Notes under the pieces: generated by a model
What the model saw: the letters and a program-made list of their open reading frames with translations, nothing else
Database searches by the model: none
Told to the model about the DNA's origin: nothing
Source: Harmothoe impar
Taxonomy: Eukaryota > Annelida > Polychaeta > Phyllodocida > Polynoidae
Direction: 5' to 3'
Assembly: GCA_947462335.1 (NCBI GenBank)
Contig: OX381714.1
Span: forward strand, 18,882,618-18,946,617
Length of the DNA: 64,000 bases
Program-made: the position numbers and the translations under genes
Shown here: one piece after another, positions 1-12,375 of the stretch
Numbering within the stretch: the stretch's first letter is position 1
How the letters are laid out: each line of letters begins with the position of its first letter

Positions 1-177
1 TAGGAGGAGTATTTATAGATTCTGTAAGCACATTCAACATGATGTGGTGTCTGCTGAGTTGAAAAAAGGATGTTAGTACTGCTGTCAGCGATTAGAATGT
101 GTCTTTTGTGTTTCATAGAGGTGGAATTGACTTTGTATTACATTTATCCGACTCATAAGTAGGGGCCCATTTCTCAA

Positions 178-684
178 GTTTGAACGATTCATTTGGCTTA
201 ATATTGCTTAAGTAAAGCAGTGAACGATTCATGCAACCCTTACATATGGCAGTGAACGATTCATGCAGCCCCTTACATATAGCTGAATCGTTCAGGTATT
301 CATGGCTATCAAATAGTCATCCCTCCCTCCCTCCCTCCCTCCCTCCCTCCCTCCCTCCCTCCCTCCCTCCCTCCCTCCCTCCCTGCCTGCCTCCCTGCCT
401 CTGGAGTTTGAACGATTCATTTGGCTTAATATTGCTTAAGTAAAGCAGTGAACGATTCGTGCAACCCTTACATATGGCAGTGAACGATTCATGAAGCCCC
501 TTACATATAGCTGAATCGTTCAGGTATTCATGGCTATCAAATAGTCATCCCTCCCTGCCTCCCTGCCTCCCTCCCTCCCTCTCTGCCTGCCTCCCTGCCT
601 GCCTCCCTGCCTCTGGACAAAAGCTCTGGGCGAAAGCTAGCTCTGGACGAAAGCTAGCTCTAGACGAAAGCTCTGGACAAAAGC
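178..684. repeat. Tandem duplication (~228 bp unit) with CCCT microsatellite and a short GAAAGCT repeat
   Basis: Two consecutive copies of a ~228-bp unit start at 178 and 406 with GTTTGAACGATTCATTTGGC. Each contains several copies of TGAACGATTCATGCA and ends in a (CCCT/CCTG)n tract; the pure CCCT run is about 321-384. From about 613 to 684 a shorter repeat, CTCTGGACAAAAGCT/CTGGACGAAAGCTAG, follows. No coding potential is seen; the open frame across the CCCT run is only Pro-Ser-Leu low complexity. Confidence 0.85.
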
Positions 685-1568
685 CATGCCTTTAGACAAT
701 TTGCTCTGTACAATTTTACCAGATATTAATGTTTTGCTTATGATGCGATCATTTCCCTTTGAGAAATGTGCCCCAGATGATTTAGCATTTGATAATAGAT
801 TCTGTTAGCATTGTTCTTTTCTTGTTATGTGTACCTCAGGGCAGTATAATAGTTTGTTAGATATATTTTGTTACCGTTTGACCAATGTTGTTGTTGTAGA
901 TATATTTTCATTCTGGCAGAGTAATTTTAGGACATCACTTTTTTCACTGAAATGCCAAGAAACCTTGCAAGCCAAGATTTCGATTTTTACTTCATTTATT
1001 ATAGTTAATTTGTGAGCCAACATCGTTGATGTAGTTAAACATCGTTGATGTAGTTACATAGGGGTGCAGTTGTATAGTTTAGTTTATCAAAGGGCAAAGA
1101 CAAGTCATGCTTGATAATAATTACAATATTAGCATTGTGTTCCCGTTTTGATTTTATACTTTATGTTCAGAATGTAACAATGAAAAAGAGAGAACGCGTG
1201 CATAGGTCATGTTACAACATCTTGTGTTTCACTGGTGTTCTGATGAGTTGTCTGACAGACTGTATGAATGAACAACATTTAATCAGAGAGAGGGTTTCTC
1301 CTGAGTAACCTTTTTTCTCCATATTCACTTCGTCATTGGTGTTATTTAATTTTGGAGTGTGCTTGACTGGTGTGAATTTAAGAATCAAATATAGAAGGCT
1401 GGTACATATATTTTTAATCAGCAATCTACCTATTTTAGAAATAATCTGATGAATAAAATTATATTGTTATGAAAAAATAAAAGAATTCAGTATGTTTGAG
1501 GTCAATAATTGATTGTTCACCGGGATGGTTTCACTGACCCTGTGGGGATACCAACTTGAGCATTGCTC
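685..1568. other. Gene-free AT-rich stretch
   Basis: Only short unconvincing frames are present. A 19-bp direct repeat (CATCGTTGATGTAGTTA) occurs at about 1021-1056. I see no gene or known element. Confidence 0.6.
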
Positions 1569-2137
1569 TTAAGGTGGCCGGCGGCCATTATAGTTCTGCT
1601 GCAGGACACCAGTGGGCGATTTCATGACCTTTGTACATGCTGTGACGGAATTGATAACGTACTAGAGTGTACGGCAGTGTTGGGAACTCTCGACCTTCAG
1701 ATTGAAAGGCAGACGCCATAACCATCACACTATGGAATCTGTCGTAGGTGGATAGGTAGAAAGGTATATTTAGCCTGCCTGGGACTGTTTTCATCATATT
1801 ATTGTCTTTTTTATTTCAAACCTCAAAACTCTTGCATATATATATATATGCTCGGGACTATTATGTTCAAAACACATTTTCTGGATAGATTACATTATAT
1901 AGAATATTGTGGCAAACATAGTTACTTTGCAAGGGTATTTCATCAATATTTGTAATAGAGCACTATATGATGCTGTTACAGGTCACTCAAAATTTGCGTT
2001 TAATATCGCAGAAACTAGCTCGGGACCCCCCTATTTTTTTCTTATTTTCTTGGAGTATAATCATACCCTTTGGAACATCTGATCTAGATATTGTGAAGCC
2101 GTAGTTATTTCTAGCCTATACCCGCCGGCCACCTTAA
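1569..2137. mobile_element. TTAA-flanked MITE (piggyBac-like ends)
   Basis: The segment begins TTAAGGTGGCCGGCGG (1569-1584) and ends with the reverse complement CCGCCGGCCACCTTAA (2122-2137). This is a 12-bp perfect terminal inverted repeat flanked by TTAA on both sides. TTAA target duplication is the hallmark of piggyBac and some other cut-and-paste superfamilies. At 569 bp with no transposase frame it would be non-autonomous. The superfamily is an inference from the TTAA. Confidence 0.7.
1640..1760 (-). repeat. tRNA-like (SINE head) segment inside the TTAA element
   Basis: Read on the minus strand, the segment contains a box-A-like TGGTTATGGCG followed by TCTGAAGGTCGAGAGTTCC, which resembles a degenerate box B (consensus GGTTCGANTCC). 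Spacing is like that of a tRNA. No complete cloverleaf is apparent, so it reads as a tRNA-derived SINE fragment or decayed tRNA rather than a functional gene. Confidence 0.4.
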
Positions 2138-2341
2138 AGCTGGGGCTCCACTTCCCGATTTTCTGGTCCATTCTCACAAAAGCAAATCTGCCAGATCACG
2201 ATCACAACCATTTATGATAGGGGTTGTTTATATTTGTATTTGATTTGTGGGAATTTGCATCTGATTTGTGGGTATTTGTATCTGATTTGTGGGAATAGTC
2301 CCGATCTGACAACAACATCGTGTAGTGAAGGCCCAGCTTTA
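2135..2341. mobile_element. Small MITE with AAAGCTGGG ends, TA-flanked
   Basis: The ends are TAAAGCTGGGGCTCCACT and AGTGAAGGCCCAGCTTTA, inverted repeats with two mismatches, flanked by TA. The interior repeats TTTGTGGGAATTTG/ATCTGATTTGTGGG. No coding frame. It abuts the TTAA element; the TTAA at the junction is shared. A Tc1/mariner-type origin is a guess from the TA flanks. Confidence 0.65.
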
Positions 2342-3359
2342 GAAGCTGTCTCGAGACACATCTGAGAATCAGATTTCAACGTTTGAGACACGTCAACAGG
2401 TACATCGACTGATGGCAGATCTATAATATTTCAAGGAGGTGACCCATTTTAGCCCACAGAGTAACTAAAAAGGTCAATTGAAGTCCTCCACAATATGCCT
2501 GACTGCACAGGGTGGACATTCCTCACCGGGGACCACCTACATCGCTGGAGGGACAGGAGTAAATAGACCTACTTAGTTTAGGCTGTCAGCTATATCCCAA
2601 AGTTTAAAGCTGCTATACCAGTTGGCACACTCAAACCTACATTTTCTTCATTTGTATCTCATATGATAGTGTAACCCTTTCCCTCTCATAATCTGCCATT
2701 TATTTTGACAAGAGATTTTTAATGGGTGCAATACAAGACTTCAATTCTAACTATAATTTATATTCTGGTGGGGCTTGGTTATTTGGTGTTGACAAAATCC
2801 ATCAGGTGGCAGTACTGAGTGGAGAGGAGCCTGGAAGTTTTCCATTGCTCAACTCACAAACACACCCACCAGGAGGCAGTATTGAGTAGGCAATTTGCAG
2901 ATTGTTATTGTTATCCGGTTTACAATTGGTTGACTTTTATTCTCATAGGAGGTATTCCACCTATTTCATATAGAAAGAATGACCTATTTTATTTATAAAT
3001 TAACCTGTCCACAGATAAGTCTGAAATGATTGCTGACAGGTTAAAATCTAAAATTCGCTGGTCTGAGCTAAAGCTGCTGCTTTAAACGGATCAAGGTCCT
3101 GTCACGTCTATCCCTGCACAATGTACAAAAAAAAAGAAGTTACATCCCTTGAACAATTTGGGTATTAGACAACTTAAGTAGACATGCATTCTAAGTATTG
3201 GAGTCAATCAGTTGCATCATTGCATCTTTTCAGTAATTGTGGATACGGAGAAGAGCATAACAATAAAGCTCAATGAAGCCTTAGTGAATATGTGGGTTTG
3301 CAGTTTGCATCAAAATGTGTCCATTGTATAAAAAAGAAAAAGAAACTCATAGATATATG
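2342..3359. other. No gene recognised
   Basis: AT-rich DNA with no credible exon. A direct repeat near 2805 and 2865 (CCACCAGGAGGCAGTA-type) is the only structure noticed. Confidence 0.5.
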
Positions 3360-4179
3360 TCTAAATGTATGATCATCCATGTGAATGGGTAGGTGACAGG
3401 GACATCTATATAGTAATTGGTGATAACATTTTATGCGGGGATCTTTGTAATTAGATAATTAGACAGCAAAATATGTCTTACGCCTGACCAGATATGCACT
3501 ATTAAAACTGACAAAGAGGTTGTAAATGTGCTGGCCCATGGCTCAAATATTTAATTTCACAAGTATACTTTTCTTTGTAAACAACTGATAATATTTAGTA
3601 AAACTTTATTTTTTGCAATTTCATATGTTAATTGCCTTCTCGTGAACTTCTTGAAACAGGTGAATTATATTAAGTCCACGTGGAGAAATGTTTAAAACAA
3701 ATGAAGCAGATTTAAATGTCTGTTTATTCAGGAGTAAGTTTTAACCATCTACATAGTTACTACATAAATATTGAATTTATAGACCTATATCCTATTGACA
3801 TTATTAAGTAAAACCTTTTGACAGAATGATATTATAAAGATGCACGCTTTGGAAACACAAATGTTCAACAGTCAGTCAATGTCAGTCTAGCCCAGCAACA
3901 TAATAGTACTATACCCCATGCTTAGATATTAACACACCAACCAATATAGTCCGCCATGATCGGTTCCATGCACAACCACCAGATGGCCACAGCCACTTAT
4001 TAAGAACTCACACTGCTCCCTGTGCTCATGAGTTTCTATCTTCTGGACAGAGCGAATACGGATCAAAGGCTGCAGAGATTCTGGAATATTCTGATAATAA
4101 TAACTAATGTTATGTATAGGTGGCTCTACTAAACTGCAAATATTACCTCATCATGAACTCGTCCTCGTTTGCAAGCCTA

Positions 4180-4938
4180 CACTGTAAGAAGTAAGTATTG
4201 TACACCTACAGCAAAAGTTGCTGGCAATTTTTATGTCAGTAAATTTTGCTGTATGTGTAAAGCAACTGACTTGCTGTACATCTACAGCAACTTCTACTGT
4301 AGATTTACAGCAACTTCTACTGTACATCTACAGCAAAAGTTCCGGCAACTTTTGTTCCAGTAGAATTTGATGTACATGTACAGCAACTGGATGCTGTGAA
4401 ATTACGGCAACTTCTACTGTACATTTCATATTGTTATTGTCATCAATTTATATCAATTGATATCCATGCATGGAGAGTACTTTCCTGCATAATAGTTCAA
4501 TTTCAGATAGGATAATACACACTACACAATGTAATAGTTTAATCCTATTTAAATACAGCTTAACTGTATGTGATACCAGCATTTTCCCAGTCCAAGCACT
4601 TAAGCATTTAACTTTTCCTACCAATCTGATGTCTATTCTATACTTTTGCAGTTTTTTTGGTATTATTCAACACAATTAGGCAAATATCAATACACTTTAT
4701 GATAACTGCATCCAGTCTCTCTCATCCATTCTTATTCTACAATGTTTCCTAGCGGCAGAAATCTACAGCACAATGTAATGCAAATGTACAGCAACATTGC
4801 TGGAGACCCAATTTACAGTACATAATGCTGTAATTATACAGCAAATAGTGCTGTAATACAAACTACAGCAAAAGGTGCTGTAAATGTACAGCACATTGTG
4901 CTGTTTAAAGACAGTAACTTTTTATAATGTATCAAAAC
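4180..4938. repeat. CTGTA...TACAG-rich insertion element
   Basis: This block is absent from the duplicate copy, where the flanks are joined at about 12168-12174, so it inserted after duplication or was lost from the other copy. Ends TACACTGTAAGAAGT and ACTTTTTATAATGTA form a weak inverted repeat. The interior holds about a dozen variants of TGCTGTANATNTACAGCA, each a short palindrome, in two clusters (4180-4425 and 4760-4915). No protein is encoded. Confidence 0.6.
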
Positions 4939-5002
4939 ACCCACCACCTCACGCAATAAGAGAGAGATAACTGCCATGATAATTTTATAGCCTACATACC
5001 GT

Positions 5003-5008
5003 TTTATT
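5003..5008 (-). promoter_or_regulatory. Candidate polyadenylation signal AATAAA
   Basis: AATAAA on the minus strand lies about 126 nt past the stop codon of the left GS copy. The corresponding site in the right copy (near 12241) has been mutated away from the hexamer. Confidence 0.45.
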
Positions 5009-5133
5009 AAACATTAATATTCCCAAAATTGATTGTCTAATAAGGCATTTGGTAGTCAGATTTCCTCCTTTTGATAACTATCACCATTATGCTAGGCTAT
5101 AAGTATTTCTTAATGGATCTAAGAAAGAACCCA

Positions 5134-6888
5134 TTAGAGCAGCCTAACATATTTTTGAATGTGAAGTGCAAGTAGCTCTTCCTCATCAGTGATTCCTTCA
5201 ACAGGCTTCAACTCAGACTCTGTCTTGCTCATGACAAACCACTCAACAAAGGTCTTGCCAAGACCCTTAACCATTATCTCATCCCCCTGGAGAGCCTCCA
5301 GTGCCTCTTGGAGACTGTAAGGGAGGAGTGGAGCTCCAGCATCATGGGGCTCTGGGCAGGAGAGTTCCCTCTGAACCCCATCCAGACCTGCCAGTATGGT
5401 GGCAGATAGGGCAAGGTAGGGATTGGCAAGTCCAGTAGGTAAGCGGTTTTCAAAATATGTACCCTTAGGACCATCATTCTTTACCCTGATCATGGCATTG
5501 CGATCCTGGAGACCCCAGTTAGCACGGTCTGCAAACCAGGGCTTGTGGATGTGGAGGTAGCAGTTGGTCGTTGGGCAGCAGATAGCAGTCAGAGCCCCTG
5601 CATGGTGAACCAACCCTGCTATCCAATGCTTTGCAATCTCACTTAACTTATCAGGGGTCGATGCATCCCAAAATATGTTCCCTTCCTTCTCCTTCTCCCA
5701 AAGGGAGAAATTCAAATTAAGGCTATTACCATCACTTGATAGAGAACGCTTAGACATGAACGTTGCCTTGAAACCCTTCTGGCTGGCTATTTCCATGATG
5801 GCTTGCTTAGGGCTCTATCACACATGCATCAATTCCCTTGATGCCATATCTTGGTGAAGTAGTAAACTCAAATTGTCCTGGAGCATATTCACAGTGAATA
5901 CGCTCCAGAGCGATGCCAGCCTTGCCCACATTCTGATCTACATCTACAATGAAGTCGTGAAAGTCACTTTGTGTGAGAACACACATGTAATCGGGTTGGG
6001 AGAAAACAGGCTCCTTGGTTGTCTTATCTAACAAATTGAATTCAAGCTCTATGCCTGTTAAGATCTTGAGGTTGGCTTCCTCCAACCTTCCCAGCATCCG
6101 TTTTAGAATACTCCTTGAGCATGCCTCTTGAGGGATAGATTCATCCCAGAAGGTCCCACACAGTAGCTGTCCAACTTTATGTCTGAAATTATGAAAGGCT
6201 CATAGATACCCAACATCCTTGGCTAATATTTATGAGATGAAACTTTGGCAGATAATAAACCAATGGATGCTATTACCTGATACAATATTGTCTTTTCTGT
6301 AAACTGTCAACATGGCTCTACTTAAATTATTATAGTTCAAGAACTTAACATGCAACTGTAAAGCAAATTAGAAACTTACTCTGGGCGTGGTAGCCATGGA
6401 ACTGCATGAAGAGTATCCAGGTCAGGTATCATGCTGGCATCACCCCACCTGCTCTGCTCCACCTCCTTTGGATAGATCACCTCATTATTAGGTCCATAGG
6501 CCTGCAGTCCTGAATTGGTATTGGCTTTTTTTAAATTGTCATTTTGATATTTCATGAATGTGTACAGGTTAAATAGCTCCATTGAAAGACATTTCAATTG
6601 ATCAACTATCAATTCTCGATTTATAAAACATGAAATCTTTAACTGTTGGGATAACGTAGATACTCAGAGATGTGATGTTTCTTTGATCAAATTGCTTTTT
6701 TTGTATTGTATCACTTTATGTCTGAAGAGCTTACCACTGAAGCAGCCAGTGCCAGACTCAAGGAAGCGTACGGCAGATGCAGAAGGTAAGATGCAGCCCC
6801 GGGGTACACCGTTCATGTCCACAAAGGTAAACCTGATGTACGCAAACTGCTGCACTGCCTCCTGTCTCTCCATCTTGGAATCTGCCAT
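5134..6888 (-). pseudogene. Lengsin-like glutamine synthetase family gene, left copy, frameshifted
   Basis: Three exons read on the minus strand: 6735-6888 (start ATG at 6888), 6380-6509 and 5134-6182 (TAA stop). They are joined by GT donors (GTAAG) and TTCAG/TTTCAG acceptors in phases matching the intact neighbour. The GS-I type fold is recognisable from the ELEF pair of acidic ligands, the EYAPGQFE motif, and the C-terminal ENRLPTGLANPY and AGLDGV motifs. Compared with the copy at 12376-14164 there is a 4-bp insertion (GGCT, about 5811-5814) in exon 3. It shifts the frame and ends translation soon after GIDACVI, removing the catalytic-barrel C-terminal half. The rest of the reading frame is undamaged, so the lesion is recent or a sequencing or assembly error. 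Without the insertion the length would equal the intact copy's 442 codons. As in the other copy, the usual HxH of the nucleotide/metal site reads NLN. Confidence 0.8.
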
Positions 6889-6976
6889 TTCTAGATGTAT
6901 ATTGATCACAGACAGAGCGAAAATAACAGTTATTTGAGGGAGGTGCAAGAGTGATTTGCTTTCCATTAAAGTAATT

Positions 6977-8515
6977 ATGATCTTAATGCACAAAGTGCAG
7001 GTATCTTTTCCATAGTGTAATTGCTATCCCTTTTACATGTCAAGATATATTGGATATATTGAAGTGTATTGATCAAACAAAAGCCTCCAATATCAAGCAT
7101 ATTAAAACAAAGGTTATTTGTGATTGAACAAATATTTACCCATTCCCCTATATTCCTGCCAATGCCCCCACACTACACTCCTTGTGGGGCTTCATATCAA
7201 TGCTAAAGCCTAAAGGATACCTGTCACAATCTGTTCTTGACAGTTGACAGATTGACAGCACCCATTTCTGAAATGAGAATTCACTTTAACTCTACAATTG
7301 ACTGTGTGTTGACAGTTGACACCTTGACAGTAGTGATTTCTTTTCTCACTTGCAAATGTGATAGTAAAATTGAAGTTGAGATGTGAAAGTGAATTTCCAT
7401 TTCAATTTTCACTTTCAAAAGTGAATTTTCATTTCAATTTTCTTTTCAAAAACTGAATTCTCATTTCAAAAACTGAATTCTCATTTCAAAAACTGAATTC
7501 TCATATCGAAAACTGAATTTTCATTTCTGAAATGGAATTTCACTTTTTGGCCCTCCTGGGCCACTGTACACTGAGAGGCAACATTCCCACAAGCGTGGAA
7601 GGTAGCAACCATATGCCCCATTCCCAGAAAGACTAACAGGAAAAAGGTTACTGACTTGAGACCCAAACATTCAACCACCTCTGCTACAACGACCTACCTT
7701 AGATATATATGAAATGATAGAACAGCATAACAAGCCTATAGCCTATTTTTAGATTATTCCAAAGCTTTTGATACAGTATCACACCCTGTATTACTGAACA
7801 AATTGAAAATATTGGTCTCAGTACAGAAAGTTGCATGTGATTGAAGAGCTATTTAACCAACAGCAACCAAACAGTGATTGCTAATGACAGACTCTCACAG
7901 CTAAGAGGCATACGCTATGGAGTCCCCCAGGGGTCTATATTAGGCCCTATCCTGTTAACACTATTATATTACCAAATTACCAAACTGTGCACCCCTATGT
8001 GATACCATACTCTATGCAGATGATGCAGTCACATCATCTACAGATATAAATGTATTAACTAGAAGTGTCATAAATGTTATTAAATGGTGTGCAACAAACC
8101 TGCTTACTATAAATACAGTGAAAACCAAATGGATGTTTATTGGGCACCAGGACGCACTGCCACAATATCCATACATTGACAATGTACCCATGGAGCGTGT
8201 TATGGAATTAAAATATCTACGCATACTAATTGATAAAAATGTAAATTTTAGGAAACATAAGGATGTTGTATATTATAATGTTGTACAAAGGATACATCAA
8301 TTTGCTGATATAAGGAAATACCTTGATGTATCCCACCCTATTGAATCATATAAAACCACAATACTACCTATATATATAAAAGACTACATAGATATTGTAT
8401 GGGATAAACATACAGTCTTGACGTCAAAATTGGGTAAATTTTCCTCTCATTGGCTGAGAGCTGGATTAAGTAGAAAAAAAATTAAAGGTAAAAATACACT
8501 TACCTTCCCTTTGGG
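6977..8515. mobile_element. ~1.5-kb insertion in left duplicate, containing LINE remains
   Basis: In the right copy, sequence matching 6940-6976 runs directly into sequence matching 8515 onward (junction near 14240-14246). The intervening 1.5 kb here is therefore an insertion or was deleted there. It contains a tandem 19-bp repeat (about 7440-7525, CAAAAACTGAATTCTCATTT) and an RT fragment (7735-8450). Exact boundaries and target duplications could not be fixed by eye. Confidence 0.55.
7735..8450 (+). pseudogene. Non-LTR retrotransposon reverse transcriptase fragment
   Basis: Reading plus-strand frames, RT motifs appear in order: FLDYSKAFDTVSH (about 7747), GVPQGSILGP (about 7920) and LYADDAVTS (about 8013). 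A downstream stretch reads NLLTINTVKTKWMFIG...ELKYL (about 8098-8220), typical of the thumb region of LINE ORF2 proteins. The frames are broken between these blocks, so it is a decayed, 5'-truncated copy. The catalytic YADD is present. A Jockey/CR1-like clade is plausible but not established. Confidence 0.8.
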
Positions 8516-10849
8516 CCAGCTTATGATGTTATGAATGAGATCAAGGTTATAGCACTGTGTAGTTTGAAGCAGGAATATGTTGGTCAGCTACCCAGCAAAT
8601 TAGTGCCAGGTTGTTTCACCTTGTTTCACCCCTGAAATTGAGTGTTCATTTCATGCATTTTGTGTCTTATTCACACAGAATGAAAATGACTGGTGATTTT
8701 GTTTGGATAAAGGTCTGACTACCCCCTGCTATATCTACGTATATATTGTGTTAATGTGTGGCATGAATTGCACATTCTTCACATGAACTTCATCAAGCCT
8801 ACACTATACTGATAGGAATCTTGTTGAATAAATTAACATTAGCAGAGAGGGCACCATCAGATTTCTGCTATGGTGCCCTATGCCAACTTCTACTCAGTAT
8901 TACAAACATAACAGGCTTTCCAAATTTATTTTTCAAAATGACATTTTTAAAAGTAAAACAATATGGTCCACACATTTTTGTGCGATGGTACATGATCCTG
9001 TGTGAATATGTGTGAATATGTGAGAATATGTGGCTTTCCTGTCCTATGGTGTACGGCGTCATATTGAGCCAAACAGCTAATAGGACAACAGTCACACAAG
9101 GTGCACATACCAGAAACTAACTCACGCTAATTTGCTGGGCATAAGTGTGCAGAGGAATATCTCATCTGGGGCGAAGCACAATTAAGAAAAAAGGAAGAGA
9201 ATCAGTCATCAATGAAACCCCCATGGAAATAGTGCTTTTAGATAACAATAAGTGAATGTTCACTTTTGTTTTACAAAACAATGTGATTAATTGAGTATGC
9301 AGATAGCATTATACAGGTAGTACAGTAATGCAGGCCCCATCCTAGATATGTACATTGGTTTAGATTATGGTGGCACCATGACTACCAAACTTCAAATTTT
9401 AAACGTTGAAGTGGTGCATTTTTCACAGAGTTTTGTGTCCTAGGTTCCTATGTGTTAAATGTATGACGTACGTACGTCTTCTGCTTGACGTCAGTTTTAT
9501 ATACTTTGGCGTTTTCTTGTAAATCTGATGGATATTGGCAGTTTTAGAGCAATTTGAATAAGTTACGAAATTAAGACATGTTAGGCTTATAGGAGTTGAC
9601 TAAATATCCTGAGGAAATGGAATATTTTACCCCCTAAGACGATTTTACTTGACATTTTTGGAGAGAACTGATTTCTTTTTAACAATTGTTGTAGTGCTGT
9701 AAAGAAAAATAATTTGGTTAAATGTACTTCTTGTGGGTTATCGCTGAAATAAAAATAAAAACCTCCAGAAACCTTTTTCTCTTTAGAGATGACCAAGTTT
9801 TCACTTAAAAATACTGTGAGCACATTTGGGTGTTCATTATGTTTGTGTTTCTTTTATTAGTATGTAGTCAGGTTCCTTATGTAGCTATGTTAGCCTCTCC
9901 GGAGGTTTTGTGGGGAAAAGTCAGTTCTGTCATGGTCTGTCAGTTAGGCCTTATATCACAGAACTACATAAACTACAATTGTATATCATATATAATCATT
10001 CTTTCTTATTTGGAGGGTGCTGGTGTGTGTATGTTACACACAGGTCCAAGAAGCATCTCGTATTCCCCGTCTTGCATTCCTCCTCATAATCAATGGAAGC
10101 AGGCATCATATACCTGCTTCAGGTATTGGTCAATAGGAGGCACCACTGCCCCACACCTTACCTGTGCCCAGGTGTAACCAGCCTCGAGCTCTCCAGGCCC
10201 AGTGCCGCCATCAGGCGATACTGGGCCTGGACAAATTTATATCTAAATAAAATGATCCGGAATCCTGGAACATTTTTCAATTAGGTGTATGGGTTTGAAT
10301 CCCACCTTGGCACAATAGGTGGTTCGTTTTTTACATTACCTATTAAACCCATTTAAAGCATAAATCCACCTATAATGACCTAGTAGTATCACCTATTGAA
10401 TATGTGACTGGGTACATTAGGTTAAATTTAGGTCGATTATGTAGTTATCAATTGAAGTACTGATTGAGCCACAGTGGGGTTAGAACCCACATCCTCCTGA
10501 GTGCTGATACACAATAGCATAGTACATGAGGGCCAGTGTAGGTATAGGTCTGTAAGTAAACCCCCAGACTGTAAACGTACAGTCAGGGCCCGAGACTGAG
10601 GTGTAACTAGGTCAGCACAGGTCCAACCCAGCAGGCAGGCAGGGCAGACTCTTGTAAAAATTGTAAAAATGTGTTTAAATGTTTAATAGATAGGCTGGTG
10701 TGTGTATGTTACACACGGGCCCAAGACGCATAACTCCCATTCCCCGTCTTGTGCTCCTCCTCATTATCAATATGATCCTGTATATTGATATCTCATCATT
10801 TGAATGTATACTCTATTTTTAAAAATCACCATGTGAAAATTAAAAAAAA
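8516..10849. other. Non-coding remainder of duplicate and spacer
   Basis: 8516-9602 matches the right duplicate and carries no convincing exon. 9603-10849 is unique spacer. It contains two copies of a ~70-bp repeat (about 10016-10090 and 10691-10765, GCTGGTGTGTGTATGTTACA) and two tRNA-like scraps (GGGTTTGAATCCCACC near 10288; GGGTTCTAACCCCA on the minus strand near 10480) that look SINE-derived. Confidence 0.5.
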
Positions 10850-11528
10850 CTTCATAAACTCAAAATCATCTATGTGAACGGGTAGATGAAAGGGGACGTC
10901 TATGTAGTAATTGGTGATTACATTTTGTGTTATGATCTTTGCAATTAGATCATGAAATACAGCATGCCTGGTTGTCTTGAGCAAAATGTTTAAGCATGAC
11001 CAGATATGCACAATTAAATTTGAAAAAGAGGCTGTAAATGTGCTGGCCCATGACAAAATTATTTAATCATGCAAGTATACTTTTCTTTGTAAACAACTGA
11101 TCTGATTTAGTAAAACTTCTTTTTGTTGTAACTTCACATGTTAATTCTCATGCACTTCTTAAAACAGGTGAATTATATTGAGTGAAAATGGAGAAATATT
11201 TAAAACAAATAAAGCAGATGTAAATGTGAGTTTATTTAGGAGTACTTAAGTTTTAACCATCTACAAAAGTACCACACAAATGTTTACAGAAGATATCCTT
11301 TTGACATTGTTTAGCTAATTTGACAGTATATTATAGGTGCACGCAACCTCAGGAAACACAAATGTGACCCCTCTAGGGAAAAGACCTGTTTAGGCCAGAT
11401 TTTTAGTTCTAATTTTGCCCAGCAGGGGGTACTATAGTTGCAAAGGGGTGTTGAACTTGAATACATGATAAAATGTTCTAGGACATTTTTTTATGTAGAA
11501 TGCAATAAATAGACAGAGCTGCACGCTA

Positions 11529-11655
11529 AAGTGACTGAGTCAGTGGTTATGTCACGAGTGGTGCCTGGCCCTCATTGCACACTGGCCGTAGGCCTAGTGC
11601 AATACGGGCCAGGCACCACGAGTGACATAACTACCAGCGAGTTCACTTTTGAGTG
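11529..11655. repeat. Imperfect long hairpin (inverted repeat)
   Basis: A core arm of 26 bp (GTTATGTCACGAGTGGTGCC... at 11546) is repeated in inverted orientation, ending at 11631 with two mismatches. The loop is about 34 bp. Weaker pairing extends outward to about 11529 and 11655. It probably is the body of a small foldback element; no gene is present. Confidence 0.6.
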
Positions 11656-12375
11656 ACGTTCTGTGTTTATTTCAGGGTATATCAATCTAAAACAGACATG
11701 CAGTCCATGTTTGATTACTTCCGCAATGTTTGTTTACTTCCGTGGTGTTTGTTTACGTCCGTCGGCCGCCATTTTGAACTCCGCAACAAGTCACGTGACC
11801 TTTGGTAACCTAGAATGTTAAATACGGGCACAGCGTGCAGAACGGCTGAGGGTTATTGCAGGCTACCTTCGGGAACGACCCTCCCATTGGTTTAAGCTTG
11901 ACAGTCTGTATTCACCATGAAATAATGGTGCTTAATGGAGTCCTCCAAGGTTAGTTCCATGCACCAGATGGCCACACTCGCAGACACTAATTAAGTACCT
12001 AAGCTGCACTCTGTGCTCATGAGTTTCTATGATCTGGACAGAGATTATACAGCTCAACGGCTGTGGATATTTGCCATATTCTAATAATATTAACCAACAT
12101 AATGTAGAGGTGGCTCTACAAAGCTGTAAATATTACCTCACGATAAACTAGTCCTTGTTTACAAGCCCATTCTAACACCCACCACCTCAGGCAACAATAG
12201 AGAAATGAACTGTCATGATAATTTTATAATCCACATACCGTTTCAATAAACATTGAAAAATGTTCCTAAAATTGATTGTCTGATAGGGGATTTGGAAGTC
12301 TGATTTCCTCCTTTTGATAACTATGACCCATTACGCCATGCTAAGTATATCTTAATTGATCTAAGAGAGAACCCA

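Larger units (their letters stand above)
3360..9602. repeat. Tandem segmental duplication, left copy
   Basis: The segment aligns in order with 10850-15325. Shared landmarks are the block at 3370-3790 (versus 10855-11290), the three GS exons and introns, the block at 8515-8800 (versus 14243-14610), and the end at about 9540-9602 (versus 15255-15325). It is longer than the right copy because of insertions at about 4180-4938 and 6977-8515. Alignment was by eye, so outer limits are approximate. Confidence 0.8.

Noticed and set aside
10280..10500. tRNA genes suggested by GGGTTTGAATCCC and GGGTTCTAACCCC
   Set aside because: Only T-arm-like words; no acceptor or anticodon stems could be paired.
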